From positions 124,001 to 188,000 of the forward strand of contig NZ_ATDN01000012.1 in assembly GCF_004014805.1 (NCBI RefSeq): DNA of 64,000 bases, written 5' to 3'. Each line of letters begins with the position of its first letter. Positions within the stretch are counted from its first letter, which is position 1. The stretch comes from Mycolicibacterium elephantis DSM 44368 (GTDB lineage Bacteria; Actinomycetota; Actinomycetes; Mycobacteriales; Mycobacteriaceae). This document shows positions 49,602-59,104 of the stretch, piece after piece. The notes under the pieces are model-generated. The model had not been told where the DNA came from. It ran no database searches and saw nothing but the letters and a program-made list of their open reading frames with translations. Position numbers and translations under genes: made by a program.

Positions 49602-50602
49602 AGCACAGCTCCAATCTGTTCGAAGGCATTGATGACCTGACCGACGTAGTGCTTGCGGCGCCGCGGGCTCACCAGAAAGCCGGGCGGAGAGAGGAATCCG
49701 ATGTCGGGCAGCCGCCGACGGGCGGCCAGCATCTCGCGGGCCTGGGCCGAATCGCCGCAGACCGCCATCGCCCACAGCATCTCGTCGGTGACGTGATCGC
49801 CCATCTTGCGCGGGTCGCCGCCGGCGAATTCGGCTCGGATGGCCGCGGTCTCGTCCTGCCAGCCGTGCAGCTCAACCAACGAGTCATAGGTCTTGACGGT
49901 GAGGTAGAACGCGATCTGGCGCTTGGCGTCCGCGATGGCGCGTTGCGGGTCGTCGTCGTCGACGGCGGTGATGACCCAGCCCCATCGGAGCAGGTCGGCC
50001 GCGCTGCGTCCCGCGCGTCGGGCGCCTAGATGCAGCTGCGGGTCCACCACCTCGTCCCACCACCGGTCGGTGAACAACCCGTGTCCCAGCACGCCGTCGG
50101 CGACCTCACCCGCGGTGCGCAGCATGTGGATATTGAAGGCGCCCAGCAGAATCGGCACCTCAATCGGGCCCAGCACCGGGGCGCGGATGTGCGCGTCGAG
50201 GTTGTAGTACTCGCCGGCGAAGGTGATTCGCTGGTCGTCCTCCGCCTGGAGAAAGGCCCGGATGCAGGTGACGAGCTCTTTCATCCGCGGCGCCGGGTGC
50301 GACGAGTCGACGCCGAACCAGTCGCGGTTCATCCGGCTGGTCCCGGCGCCCAGCCCGAGAAACACCCGGCCGGGGGCGATCTTGTCGAGGTGGCGCACCG
50401 AGGCGGCGTGCACGAACGGGGATCTGGCGAACGCGTAGGCGATGCCGGGGCCCGTGCGCGCCGTCGTCGTGGCGTGGGCCATCTCCGAGGCGGTCACGTA
50501 GGCGCTCGCGTCGGCGAACTCTCCGGCGCAGAACGCCACCGCTCCGGCCTCCTCACACCGGCGCGCGAGTTCGGCTCCCGGCCACGGCGTTCCCCACTTC
50601 AT
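49598..50602 (-). CDS. LLM-class (probably F420-dependent) oxidoreductase
   Basis: A 334-residue luciferase-like TIM-barrel enzyme. The pattern TARTGPGIAYAFARSPFVHA, KIAPGRVFLGLGAG and VPILLGAFNIHMLRTAGEVADGV fits the F420-dependent LLM family of mycobacteria. The substrate is probably an acyl-CoA or steroid-type intermediate of the cluster, by context only. It lies seven bases after the SDR gene and overlaps the AveC-like gene. Confidence 0.88.
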   Translation of the reverse strand: MKWGTPWPGAELARRCEEAGAVAFCAGEFADASAYVTASEMAHATTTARTGPGIAYAFARSPFVHAASVRHLDKIAPGRVFLGLGAGTSRMNRDWFGVDSSHPAPRMKELVTCIRAFLQAEDDQRITFAGEYYNLDAHIRAPVLGPIEVPILLGAFNIHMLRTAGEVADGVLGHGLFTDRWWDEVVDPQLHLGARRAGRSAADLLRWGWVITAVDDDDPQRAIADAKRQIAFYLTVKTYDSLVELHGWQDETAAIRAEFAGGDPRKMGDHVTDEMLWAMAVCGDSAQAREMLAARRRLPDIGFLSPPGFLVSPRRRKHYVGQVINAFEQIGAVL

Positions 50603-50609
50603 CGAGGCC

Positions 50610-51461
50610 TCAGAACTTCAGGCTCGCGCCCGCGTCTACCTTGAACTGCACCCCGGTGACGTAGCGGGACTCGTCGGAGGCCAGGTAGCACACCGCGTGT
50701 GAGATGTCGTCGGGCTCGACGTAGGGAATCGGCATGCCCTGCATCATCGGGAAGGTCAGGATCGCGTCGTCGAGGCTCGGGTGCTCGAGGTCGGGGCGGA
50801 ACATCTTGTACATCGCCTCGTTGTGCAGCATGTCGGTGTTGACGTTGGTGGGGTGAATCACGTTCGCCCGGATGGAGTGTGGGGCCAGTTGCGCCGCGAC
50901 GGCCATGGTGTAACGGTCGATGAACTGCTTGGCGAGGTTGTATCCCGCGCCGCCCGCCCCCTGGGGTCCCATGGCGCCACCGGGAGCCTTCTCGGCCAGC
51001 AGCCCGGCCACCGAGCCGACCGTCACGATCGAGGCGCCCGCGGACAGGTACGGCAGGCTGGAGTGCACGGTGTTGACCACGCCGACGAAGTCGACGTCGA
51101 ACGCGTTGGCGAACGCGCCGATCGGTTGATCGGCGCCCAGCGGGCAGATGCCGGCGTTGGCGACGACGACGTCGAGCCTGCCCATCTCCCCGACCGCCGC
51201 GGCCAGGGCGGCTTCCAGCGCATTCCGGTCCCGCACGTCGACCGCCGCCGAAGTCACTCGGTGCCCGGCCTTTTCGACCTCCCGGCAGGCCTCCTCCAGG
51301 TCCTGCTCGGTGGCCAGCGGGTAGTCGTTGTGTTCGATGTCCTGGCAGATGTCGAAGAGGATGATGTCTGCGCCCTCCTCGGCCAGCCGCACGGCGTGTC
51401 GGCGGCCCTGCCCGCGAGCGCCGCCGGTGACCAGCACCACCTTGCCTTCAACTCTGCCCAT
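50610..51461 (-). CDS. Mycofactocin-coupled SDR-family oxidoreductase
   Basis: A 283-residue short-chain dehydrogenase. Cofactor motif TGGARGQGRRHAVRLAEEGA, NAGI, and catalytic YNLAK. The extended segment DICQDIEHNDYPLATEQDLEE after the second beta strand is the insertion typical of mycofactocin-associated SDRs, which hold NAD(H) tightly. It would oxidise or reduce an alcohol intermediate in this degradative cluster. Confidence 0.9.
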   Translation of the reverse strand: MGRVEGKVVLVTGGARGQGRRHAVRLAEEGADIILFDICQDIEHNDYPLATEQDLEEACREVEKAGHRVTSAAVDVRDRNALEAALAAAVGEMGRLDVVVANAGICPLGADQPIGAFANAFDVDFVGVVNTVHSSLPYLSAGASIVTVGSVAGLLAEKAPGGAMGPQGAGGAGYNLAKQFIDRYTMAVAAQLAPHSIRANVIHPTNVNTDMLHNEAMYKMFRPDLEHPSLDDAILTFPMMQGMPIPYVEPDDISHAVCYLASDESRYVTGVQFKVDAGASLKF

Positions 51462-51473
51462 CTTCGTGACCCT

Positions 51474-53048
51474 TCATGTTGTGTTGGTTGCGGTCAGTTG
51501 TGCGCGCAGCAGGTGCTTCTGCACCTTGCCGCTGGCCGTTCGGGGAAGCTCGTCGACGACGACGATGCGTTCGGGGGTCTTCTGGCGGGCCAGCCCGCAC
51601 GCGGCGAAATGCGCTGCGGCGTCGTCGAGCCCGAACCGCTGTCCGTCGTTGACGACGACGAAGGCGCATACCCGTTCGCCGTAGGTCTCGTCCGCGGCGC
51701 CGACGGCGGCGGCTTCGGCGATCGCCGGATGGCTGTCGAGCACGTCCTCGACCTCCTTGGACGAGATGTTCTCGCCGCCGCGCACGATGATGTCCTTCTT
51801 GCGGTCGGTGATGGTCAGAAACCCGTCGGCGTCGAGGCGTCCGACGTCGCCGGTGCGGAACCAGCCGTCGACCATCGCTGCCCGGGTATGGCCGTCGTCG
51901 GTGTAGCCGCGGAATAGTTCGACTCCGCGCGTGAGGATTTCGCCCGCCTCCCCCGGGGCGACGTCGCGGTCGTCGTCGTCGACGATTCTGATCTCGGTTC
52001 CGGGACAGATCCGGCCGTCGGTGTCGGCCCGTTTGTCCAGCGGGTCCTGCGGGCGCCCGGAGCTGATCGTCGGGTGCTCGGACGATCCGTAACACCGGAA
52101 CGCGCCCACCCCGAACCGGTCCGCCCGGCGGATGAGCGCGCCCGCGACCCCGGCGGCCCCGGTGACGTATTCGGCGAGGCTCGACACGTCCAGGCCGTCG
52201 CGTTCGGCGATGTCGAGGATCCCGCTCAGGTGGATTGGGGCACCCCCGGAGGCGCCGATCGCGTGCTTGTCGATGAGTCGCGCCGCGGTCTCCGGGTTCC
52301 ATGCGTCCATCGCGAACGTGGCGCTGGACCGGCAGAGTGTGCGCAGGATGCCGAGCGTGCCAGCGATGTGTCCGGACGGGAACACCGACAGCATGGTGAG
52401 ATCGGGTCCGCTGGAGCGCATTTCGTCCATGGCGCGGATCTCGCCGAGCAGGCCGGCGTGGGTGTGTTGGACACCTTTGGGCCGCGCTGTGGTGCCCGAG
52501 GTGTACACCAGCAGGCACCGGTCGCGGGGATCGGTCCCGTGAACCGCGGCGAAGCCCGCGGATGAGGTCTCGGCGAGCTCGGTGTAGGACACGGTACCCG
52601 GCAACGGGGCGCCGACGATGATGCGCTGCGCCAGCCCCGGCAGCTCGGCCACCGCCGCGAGCGTGTCCGCGGCGTCGCGGCCGCGGATCTCGCGGGCGAG
52701 GATGAGTGCGCGCGCACCCGACTGCTGCGCGATGAACGAGACTTCGGCGGGCCCGTAGATCGGCACGATCGGCAGCACCACCGCGCCGCGCAGCCAGATC
52801 GCCGCGTGCGCGGTGAGGCACTGGCGCCAGTTCGGCAGCTGCACGGCCACGACGTCGCCGGGGCCGACGCCCAGCGCGGCCAGACCCGCTGCCACGCACC
52901 GGCTTTCGGCGAACAGTTCGCCAAGCGTGGTCGAGTCCGGGTTGACCTCGCTGTGCACCTCCACCACCGAGCCGGGGTGGGCAGTGGCCGCCGCGGCGAT
53001 CTCCTGCGCGACGGTGGAGGCGACGGTCAACATGTCAGCAACACGCAT
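51474..53048 (-). CDS. Acyl-CoA synthetase (AMP-binding, FadD/FACL-type)
   Basis: A 524-residue ANL-superfamily ligase that activates a carboxylic acid with ATP and CoA. Motifs are LLVYTSGTTARPKGV (P-loop), YGSSEH, WFRTGDVGRLDADGFL, and the C-terminal catalytic Lys in SGKVQKHLL. The ATG at 53048 overlaps the thiolase gene by 22 bases; an internal ATG at 53033 (MLTVASTVAQ) would overlap by seven and is an equally good start. It provides the entry step for the cluster's acid substrate. Confidence 0.92.
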   Translation of the reverse strand: MRVADMLTVASTVAQEIAAAATAHPGSVVEVHSEVNPDSTTLGELFAESRCVAAGLAALGVGPGDVVAVQLPNWRQCLTAHAAIWLRGAVVLPIVPIYGPAEVSFIAQQSGARALILAREIRGRDAADTLAAVAELPGLAQRIIVGAPLPGTVSYTELAETSSAGFAAVHGTDPRDRCLLVYTSGTTARPKGVQHTHAGLLGEIRAMDEMRSSGPDLTMLSVFPSGHIAGTLGILRTLCRSSATFAMDAWNPETAARLIDKHAIGASGGAPIHLSGILDIAERDGLDVSSLAEYVTGAAGVAGALIRRADRFGVGAFRCYGSSEHPTISSGRPQDPLDKRADTDGRICPGTEIRIVDDDDRDVAPGEAGEILTRGVELFRGYTDDGHTRAAMVDGWFRTGDVGRLDADGFLTITDRKKDIIVRGGENISSKEVEDVLDSHPAIAEAAAVGAADETYGERVCAFVVVNDGQRFGLDDAAAHFAACGLARQKTPERIVVVDELPRTASGKVQKHLLRAQLTATNTT

Positions 53049-54160
53049 CCCGCGATCGGGCCGCCACCGGCCGACACCACCGCCACCTCGGGTCGGTTGG
53101 GCAAGGCGGTCTCTCCGGCGCGTCCGCGCAACTGCTGACAGGCCTCATACAGGACCCAGTACCCGTGCAGCCGGCCTGCCGAGAGCTGACCGCCGTAGGT
53201 GTTCAGCGGCAGCTGTCCGTCGGGCGCGATGCGGGTGCCGCCCTCCACGAAGGGGCCGGCCTCACCGTCGGCGCAGAAGCCCAGCGCCTCGAGCCACGCC
53301 AAGGTCAAAAACGTGAACCCGTCGTAGAGTTCGGCCACATCCACGTCGCTGGGCTTCAAGGTGGTCTTGGCCCACATGTCGGCCCCGGCGTCGGTGGCCG
53401 CCATCTTCGGGTAGTCCGACCTGCCGCTCCATCCGCCTGCCCCGGACGCGCCGCCGGTGGCCTCGACCGTGACGGCCCCGTGGGGGCTGTTCGCGCGGTG
53501 GCTCGCGGGCGAGACCACCAACGCGATGGACCCATCGACCGGGACGTCGCAGTCCAACAGCCCGAAGGGATCCGACACCGGCCGCGCATTGAGGTAGTCG
53601 TCCATGGTGATGGGCTCCCGATACACCGCTCGTGGATTGCGTCCCGCATTGCGCCGGCCGTTGATCGCCACCCAGCCGAGCTGCTCCTTGGTCGTCCCGT
53701 ACCGCTGCATGTGTCGGCGGCAGTGCATGGCCAACCAGTTGGCCGCCGAGTAGGCGTGTGCGGCAAGGAGATACCCGACGTCACCCATCGGGCCGACGGT
53801 GCGGCCGCGCGCCGGCCTCGGGCCGGAGGACTTGGTGTCGGCAGTGCCCCCCATCATCTGCACGGTGCGGTAGACCAGCACATGGCGGGCGCGGCCCTCG
53901 GCGACGGCCGCGCAGGCCCGCGCCACCGGTGTCAGCAGGCCGTGAGTCCCGAGCGGATCGCCGAGATCGGCGCGATCGGCGATGCCCAACCGGTGCGCGG
54001 CCTCGGCCGCCGGGGTGTCCCCGAGCGTGAGGATGGCGTCGACGTCGACGGAGGTGAGGCCGGCGTCGGCGATGGCGGCTTCACACGCCTGCGTCGTCAG
54101 ATCCAGCGGCGCGATACCGGTACGCCGTCCGATCTGCGAGATTCCGGTGCCCGAGATCAC
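53027..54160 (-). CDS. Thiolase-fold lipid-transfer/aldolase-type protein (SCP-x/Ltp2-like)
   Basis: A 377-residue thiolase-superfamily protein. The N-terminal MISGTGISQIGRR and C-terminal GGQLSAGRLHGYWVLYEACQQLRG are typical of SCP-x/Ltp proteins. The usual nucleophilic Cys is absent near GTHGLLTPVARA, while AELYDGFTF keeps the Tyr found in Ltp2-type retro-aldolases. Such proteins pair with a DUF35 OB-fold partner, which is encoded divergently 75 bp away. It probably cleaves a 3-hydroxyacyl-CoA side chain. GTG start. Confidence 0.85.
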   Translation of the reverse strand: MISGTGISQIGRRTGIAPLDLTTQACEAAIADAGLTSVDVDAILTLGDTPAAEAAHRLGIADRADLGDPLGTHGLLTPVARACAAVAEGRARHVLVYRTVQMMGGTADTKSSGPRPARGRTVGPMGDVGYLLAAHAYSAANWLAMHCRRHMQRYGTTKEQLGWVAINGRRNAGRNPRAVYREPITMDDYLNARPVSDPFGLLDCDVPVDGSIALVVSPASHRANSPHGAVTVEATGGASGAGGWSGRSDYPKMAATDAGADMWAKTTLKPSDVDVAELYDGFTFLTLAWLEALGFCADGEAGPFVEGGTRIAPDGQLPLNTYGGQLSAGRLHGYWVLYEACQQLRGRAGETALPNRPEVAVVSAGGGPIAGCVLLTC

Positions 54161-54213
54161 CGGAGCGGCTCTGCCCGATCCGATCGTTCACTCCCGTCGA
54201 CGTCGCAAAGAAC

Positions 54214-54232
54214 TTAATCAGTGTACTGTTAA
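54214..54232. promoter_or_regulatory. Shared catabolic-island operator/promoter motif, site 1
   Basis: TTAATCAGTGTACTGTTAA carries 4-bp TTAA ends and a CAGT-GT-ACTG core. It contains a TANNNT hexamer (TACTGT, 54224-54229) seven bases before the OB-fold GTG, so that gene may be leaderless. TAATCAGTGTACT recurs identically (reverse orientation) at the promoter of the enoyl-CoA hydratase gene at 61769. Confidence 0.7.
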
Positions 54233-54235
54233 ACG

Positions 54236-54649
54236 GTGACGACAACACCCCCTTTGGCGCCGCGAATCCTTCCCGAACTCGACGACTCGTCACGGCCCTA
54301 TTGGACCGGCGGCGCGGCGGGAGAACTACGGATCGCGCATTGCGGATCCTGTCGACGCTTCTTTCATCCACCGTTCGACGGGTGCCCGGACTGCGGCGGC
54401 GCGGTGGAGTTCGTAGCCGTGTCGGGTGAGGGTACCGTCTTCACCTACACCGTCGCCTACCAGCAGTTCCATCCCGACGTGCCAACGCCTTTCGTGATCG
54501 CGCTGGTGGAGCTCAACGAGCAGCGCGGTCTGCGGGTCGTCGCCAACATCGTGGACTGCGATCCCTCCGCGGTGGCGTGCGGTATGCCGGTCCGGGTGCG
54601 GTTCGAGCAACACGATTCGGTGTTCGTCCCGGTGTTCTCCCCGGCATAA
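54236..54649 (+). CDS. OB-fold / DUF35 zinc-ribbon acyl-CoA-binding protein
   Basis: A 137-residue protein with an N-terminal rubredoxin-like zinc ribbon (CGSC and CPDC) and a C-terminal OB fold (EGTVFTYTVAYQQFHPDVPTPF). The DUF35 family includes partners of Ltp2-type aldolases and of MaoC-type hydratases in steroid side-chain degradation. It starts with GTG with no room for a Shine-Dalgarno. A -10-like hexamer seven bases upstream suggests leaderless translation. It is divergent from the Ltp2-like gene. Confidence 0.87.
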   Translation: MTTTPPLAPRILPELDDSSRPYWTGGAAGELRIAHCGSCRRFFHPPFDGCPDCGGAVEFVAVSGEGTVFTYTVAYQQFHPDVPTPFVIALVELNEQRGLRVVANIVDCDPSAVACGMPVRVRFEQHDSVFVPVFSPA

Positions 54650-54675
54650 CCGACCGACCGCCTTTGTGCCGCCGG

Positions 54676-56853
54676 TCATTTGATGAGCGGATCGCGGGGC
54701 AGGCCGAGGATGCGTTCGGCGATCTGGTTGCGCGTGATCTCCGAGGTGCCGCCCGCGATCGTCATCCCGCGCGAGCCGAGCATCAACAGCCCGGTCACCT
54801 TGGCCGGAGCCGACAGCAGCGCCACGTCGGGCCCGAACAACTCGGCGGACAGGCCGGCGCGCGCGACGACGTGTTCGGCGATCAGCAGTTTGGTCACGTT
54901 GCCCTCCGGGCCGGGTTCGGCGCCCGCCACGCTGCGGGCGGCACGGCGCAGGTTGAGCAGCCGCAGCGCGTGGTCCTCGGCCAGGAAGCGCCCCGCTCGC
55001 TCGGCCGCGCCGGCCACGCGGTCGCCGTAGCGCGCGGTCAGGTCGACGACCGTGGTGGCCGCGCCCCGCGCGCCGGCGGCGCCGCCACCGATGCTCACGC
55101 GTTCGTTGCCGAGCGTCGCGCGCGCCACCGCCCAGCCGTCGTTCGGCGCCCCGACGACGTCGTGATCGGGGACGAACACGTCGTTGAAGAACACCTCGTT
55201 GAACTCCGAGCCGCCGGTGATCTGCCGCAGCGGACGGACCTCGACGCCGGGGGCGTGCATGTCGATGATCACCGTGGTGATGCCCGCGTGCTTGGGGGCG
55301 TCGGGATCGGTGCGCACAGTGGCCAGCCCGAGGTGGCAGTGCTGGGCGCCGCTGGTCCACACCTTCTGGCCGTTGACGATCCAACCGCCCTCGGTGCGGA
55401 CCGCTTTCGTGCTCACCGCGGCGGCGTCCGATCCCGCGCCGGGTTCGGAGAACAGCTGGCACCACACCTGTTCGTGGCGCAGCGCCGGGTTGACGAATCG
55501 CTCGATCTGCTCGGCGGTGCCGTGCTGGATGAGCGTGAGGATCACCCAGCCGGTGATGCCGTACTCGGGACGCTTGACGCCGGCCGCCGCGAACTCCTGC
55601 TCGATGACCAGCTGCTCCACCGCGTCGGCCGCGCGGCCCCATGGCTTGGGCCAGTGCGGCATCACATAACCGGTCTCGATCATCTTGTCCCGCAACCGCT
55701 TCTCGTCCAGCTCGGACCAGGTGGCCAGCTCGGCGCGTAGTTCGGCGCGCAGCTGCTCAGCCTCCGGCGGTAGGTCGATCGAGTTCTCCCGCACCACGCC
55801 CTTGGAGGTCAGCGTGTACACGTCGGCCGGCGCGGTCCGGCCGCCGAGGATGCCTCGCAGCGTGGCCGACCGACGCAGGTGCAGGTGTGCGTCGTGCTCC
55901 CAGGTGAACCCGATGCCGCCGTGCACCTGGATGTTGAGCTCGGCGTTGTGCACGTAGGCCGGAAACGCCAGGGTGGCCGCGCAGGCCGCCATCAGCGCGA
56001 ACTCGTCGTCGCCCGCGGTCGCGGCCCGTGCCGCGTCCCACACCGTCGCGGTGGCCTGCTCGGCGGCGACCAGCATGTTGGCCAGGTGGTGCTTGACGGC
56101 CTGGAAGGTGCCGATGGTGCGGCCGAATTGCTCACGCACCTTGGCGTAGGCGACCGCGGCGTCGACGCAATTCTGCGCGCCGCCAACGGCTTCGGCGGCA
56201 CCGACGACGCGGGCCAGTGCGGTCGCGACGCCCGCCGCGCCGGGCAGGATGTCGGTGGGCGCCAGTTCGACGTCGGTCAGCCTGACCCGCCCCGACCGCC
56301 GGGTGGGGTCGAGGTTGGCCGGCACGTCGACGGTGACACCGTCGGCGGCGGCGTCGACGATCAGCACGTCCTCGCCGACCGTGAGCACCAGGAGCTCGGC
56401 CAGTCCGGCGCCGAGCACCACCCCGGACTCACCGGAGAAGCGGTCGCCCTCGGCGGAGATCGGGGACTCGCCGGCGGCCTCGAGCCCGAATCCGGCTGTC
56501 GCGGTGCCGTTCACGAGCGGGGGCAGCCAGCGTGCCCGCTGGTCGTCGTTGCCCGCGGCGGCGATGATCGCCGAGCCGATCACCGTCGGCAGAAACGGTC
56601 CCGGCGCAGCGGCGCGGCCGAACTCCTCGGCGACCACCACCAGCTCGGGCAGCCCATAGCCCCCGCCGCCGTACTCCTCGGGCACGTGCAGGCCGAGCCA
56701 GCCCAGGCCGGCCAGTTCCGACCAGAACGCAGGGCGGGCCTCGGATTCGGCGTCGAGCAGGTCGCGCGCCGCCGTCCGGGCACCGCGTGCGGTCAGGAAA
56801 TCCCGTACGACGCCGGCTAACTCACGGTGGTCTTCGGTGATGGCGATGCCCAA
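54676..56853 (-). CDS. Double (fused) acyl-CoA dehydrogenase
   Basis: A 725-residue protein with two acyl-CoA dehydrogenase units in tandem, resembling mycobacterial FadE34-type fusions. The first unit (about 1-345) includes EEYGGGGYGLPELVVVAEEFGR, REQFGRTIGTFQAVKHHLA and VHGGIGFTWEHDAHL. The second (about 365-725) includes CQLFSEPGAGSDAAAVSTKA and GMTIAGGTSEITRNQIAERILG. One half probably binds FAD and substrate, as in heteromeric steroid ACADs. TTG start (56853) with AAGGAG about 11 bases upstream; 37 bp overlap with the phosphotransferase gene. Confidence 0.9.
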   Translation of the reverse strand: MGIAITEDHRELAGVVRDFLTARGARTAARDLLDAESEARPAFWSELAGLGWLGLHVPEEYGGGGYGLPELVVVAEEFGRAAAPGPFLPTVIGSAIIAAAGNDDQRARWLPPLVNGTATAGFGLEAAGESPISAEGDRFSGESGVVLGAGLAELLVLTVGEDVLIVDAAADGVTVDVPANLDPTRRSGRVRLTDVELAPTDILPGAAGVATALARVVGAAEAVGGAQNCVDAAVAYAKVREQFGRTIGTFQAVKHHLANMLVAAEQATATVWDAARAATAGDDEFALMAACAATLAFPAYVHNAELNIQVHGGIGFTWEHDAHLHLRRSATLRGILGGRTAPADVYTLTSKGVVRENSIDLPPEAEQLRAELRAELATWSELDEKRLRDKMIETGYVMPHWPKPWGRAADAVEQLVIEQEFAAAGVKRPEYGITGWVILTLIQHGTAEQIERFVNPALRHEQVWCQLFSEPGAGSDAAAVSTKAVRTEGGWIVNGQKVWTSGAQHCHLGLATVRTDPDAPKHAGITTVIIDMHAPGVEVRPLRQITGGSEFNEVFFNDVFVPDHDVVGAPNDGWAVARATLGNERVSIGGGAAGARGAATTVVDLTARYGDRVAGAAERAGRFLAEDHALRLLNLRRAARSVAGAEPGPEGNVTKLLIAEHVVARAGLSAELFGPDVALLSAPAKVTGLLMLGSRGMTIAGGTSEITRNQIAERILGLPRDPLIK

Positions 56854-58271
56854 GAGTCCGGATCTCCTTGCTCGACGGGATGGGGTTCGGCCGGATGGCG
56901 AAGTGGCGGCCAGGTGCGCCGTCCCAGCGCACCCGATGCCGTGCGGGTCAGGTAGTCGTCGCGTTTGATGCCACGCCACAACTGCGCGACGTAGTCGTGC
57001 TCGCTGACCTCGCCTCGGCCGGCCGCCTCCGCGAGTGCGGCGCGGCCCTGCGCCACAGAGGTCGGCGCCTCGCCGAGAAGCGCGGCGAGCTCGGCGGTTT
57101 CGTCGGCATCGACGACAGCGCCGAGGCGATCGACTTCGGCCAAGTACTTCACTAGCCGCGCGGCGCCCTTGACGTAGCGCAGCGCCAGGGCGTCCTGCGT
57201 GCGCGCCGCCGCAGCCGACATCGCGGCCGCGGCCGCGTCATACACCGGCGCGTATTCGGACTCGGCGTCGGCGTCGGGCAGTGCCACGTCGACCTCCGGA
57301 ATTCCGACGACGTGGGCCAGCGCCTCGATGAGCAACCGGCGATGCAGCATGCCGTAGATCAGACTGTTGCCCGCATCGGGTGAGCCGGCGGGCACCGAGG
57401 CGCGGACGTCGACGCTGCCCGGGCTCAACGACGCCAGCCGGGTCTCGGCGAACAGGCGGTAGTACCAGACGCGGTCTTCGTCGATAGGGTGCCCGGACAG
57501 TTGTTCGTATTCGGCGAGGCGGGCGGGGAAGTCGGTGAACGTGTCCTGCACGGTGCGCAGCGAGAGCCAGGCGATGTCGTCCATCGGGTCGCCGAAATGC
57601 GCGAGTTCCCAGTCCACGATGGCCGTGACGGCACCGTCGGCGTACATGAAGTTGCCGGGCCCGGTGTCGCCCTGCACAAACACGGTGGGCCCGTCGTAGT
57701 CGGGGATGTTGCGGTCCAGCCACTCGATGCAGAACCTCAACAGCGGGGCGGGTTTTCGATAGCGATCCACCCGTGCCCGCATGGCCGTGATCTCGTCACG
57801 AACGTGCCCTTCGACCGGACCGGCGGCGCCCAGGCTCGGCATCGTCAGGTCCTTCGCGTCGATCCGGTGCAGCGCGGCCAGTTTGGTGATGAAGTCGCGG
57901 GCGGTGCTCACCTGCTCGTCGGGGTCCTTGATCCGGCTGAACCAGGTGCCGCCGTCGATGCGTTCCAGCAGGACCGCCTGGCGCTGCGGGTGCGCGGCGA
58001 CGACCCGCGGCACCGTCACGCCGTGGCGGTACAGCTCGGCCATGATCTCGGCCTCGACCGCCAGCGGATGAAATGCGCTGACGGGATCCGGTTCCCGCGG
58101 GTCGTAGCGCAGGAACAGGTGCTGGGCGTCGGCCCCGGCGAAGATGTCGACGAACCACGCCTGCCTGCTCGCGCCGCCCGGCACCTGCTTGACGTCGACG
58201 CGCTGCGCGCCGGTCTGCGCCATGATCCACTCGCGGATGTCGGCGGGCAGCTCCGGACGATCACCGGTCAT
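56817..58271 (-). CDS. Phosphotransferase-family (APH/ACAD10-like kinase fold) protein
   Basis: A 484-residue protein with a kinase fold related to aminoglycoside phosphotransferases and the N-terminal part of eukaryotic ACAD10/11. The catalytic motif VQGDTGPGNFMYADG and metal motif IVDWELAHFGDPMDDIAW are intact. By analogy with ACAD10/11, it may phosphorylate a hydroxyacyl-CoA before dehydrogenation. It also has a C-terminal helical extension (about 345-484) of unknown role. Its end overlaps the double ACAD gene, and its ATG overlaps the enoyl-CoA hydratase stop. Confidence 0.88.
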   Translation of the reverse strand: MTGDRPELPADIREWIMAQTGAQRVDVKQVPGGASRQAWFVDIFAGADAQHLFLRYDPREPDPVSAFHPLAVEAEIMAELYRHGVTVPRVVAAHPQRQAVLLERIDGGTWFSRIKDPDEQVSTARDFITKLAALHRIDAKDLTMPSLGAAGPVEGHVRDEITAMRARVDRYRKPAPLLRFCIEWLDRNIPDYDGPTVFVQGDTGPGNFMYADGAVTAIVDWELAHFGDPMDDIAWLSLRTVQDTFTDFPARLAEYEQLSGHPIDEDRVWYYRLFAETRLASLSPGSVDVRASVPAGSPDAGNSLIYGMLHRRLLIEALAHVVGIPEVDVALPDADAESEYAPVYDAAAAAMSAAAARTQDALALRYVKGAARLVKYLAEVDRLGAVVDADETAELAALLGEAPTSVAQGRAALAEAAGRGEVSEHDYVAQLWRGIKRDDYLTRTASGALGRRTWPPLRHPAEPHPVEQGDPDSWASPSPKTTVS

Positions 58272-59104
58272 GACTTGCTCTTCTTGTTCGCCGTGGCCAG
58301 CCAGGCCTTGACCGCGTCGCGGTGCTCCTGGGTGAGCGCGCTGCGCACCATCCGCTCGCTCTCGGGCAGCAACGCCTCGTCCAGCGAAAGCCGCAGCGCA
58401 TCAAGCACGTTGGCCTTGGTTCCGGCGAACGCCGAGGTGGGGCCGGCGGCGATCGTGGTGGCCCATGCGCGTGCGGCCGCGGGCAGGTCGGCGTCGTCGA
58501 CCACCCGGTTGAACAGGCCGAGGTGCGCGGCGGTGTCGGCGTCGATCGCCACGTCAGCGATGAGCAGTTCCAGCGCCTTGGACGGGCCCACCAGATGCGT
58601 CAGCAGCCAGGCACCGCCGAAGTCGCCGGAGAACGCCAGCTTGGCCCAGCCGGGGATGAGCCGTGCCGACCTCGCGGCGATGCGCAGGTCGGTGGACAGC
58701 GCGATGCTCATCCCGGCTCCGACCGCCGCGCCCGGCAGGGCCGCGATCGTCACCTTCGGCAGGTTGTGCAGCAGGCTCACCATGCAGGCATTGTCGGCGA
58801 GAATCGCTGCGCGCGCGGCGATCTGCTGATCCCGGTCGCCCGCGGGAACGTCCTTGGCCGAGCCGCCGTCGCGGACGTCACCGCCCGCGCAGAACGCGTC
58901 GCCGGCGCCGGTGATCAGCACACAGCCTACGTCGTCGGCGGTGGCGAACCGCTCCAGCAGGCGCGGCACGGCCTCATACATCTCGGCGTGCAGGGCGTTT
59001 CGCCGCTCGGGCCGGTTGAGCGTGATGGACCCGACCCCGTCGGCGACCTCGGCCAGCACGGTCACGGTGCCGGTGTCGATCTGCTGTGCGGCGGCCAACG
59101 TCAC
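58268..59104 (-). CDS. Enoyl-CoA hydratase/isomerase
   Basis: A 278-residue crotonase-fold enzyme: ITLNRPERRNALH, oxyanion-hole segment AFCAGGDVRDGG and ALPGAAVGAGMSIAL, then GFFxxD-like PGWAKLAFSGDFGG. The usual catalytic Glu pair is not obvious, so hydratase versus isomerase is undecided. It starts with GTG overlapping the upstream stop (GTGA) and overlaps the phosphotransferase ATG by four bases. Confidence 0.9.
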   Translation of the reverse strand: MTLAAAQQIDTGTVTVLAEVADGVGSITLNRPERRNALHAEMYEAVPRLLERFATADDVGCVLITGAGDAFCAGGDVRDGGSAKDVPAGDRDQQIAARAAILADNACMVSLLHNLPKVTIAALPGAAVGAGMSIALSTDLRIAARSARLIPGWAKLAFSGDFGGAWLLTHLVGPSKALELLIADVAIDADTAAHLGLFNRVVDDADLPAAARAWATTIAAGPTSAFAGTKANVLDALRLSLDEALLPESERMVRSALTQEHRDAVKAWLATANKKSKS

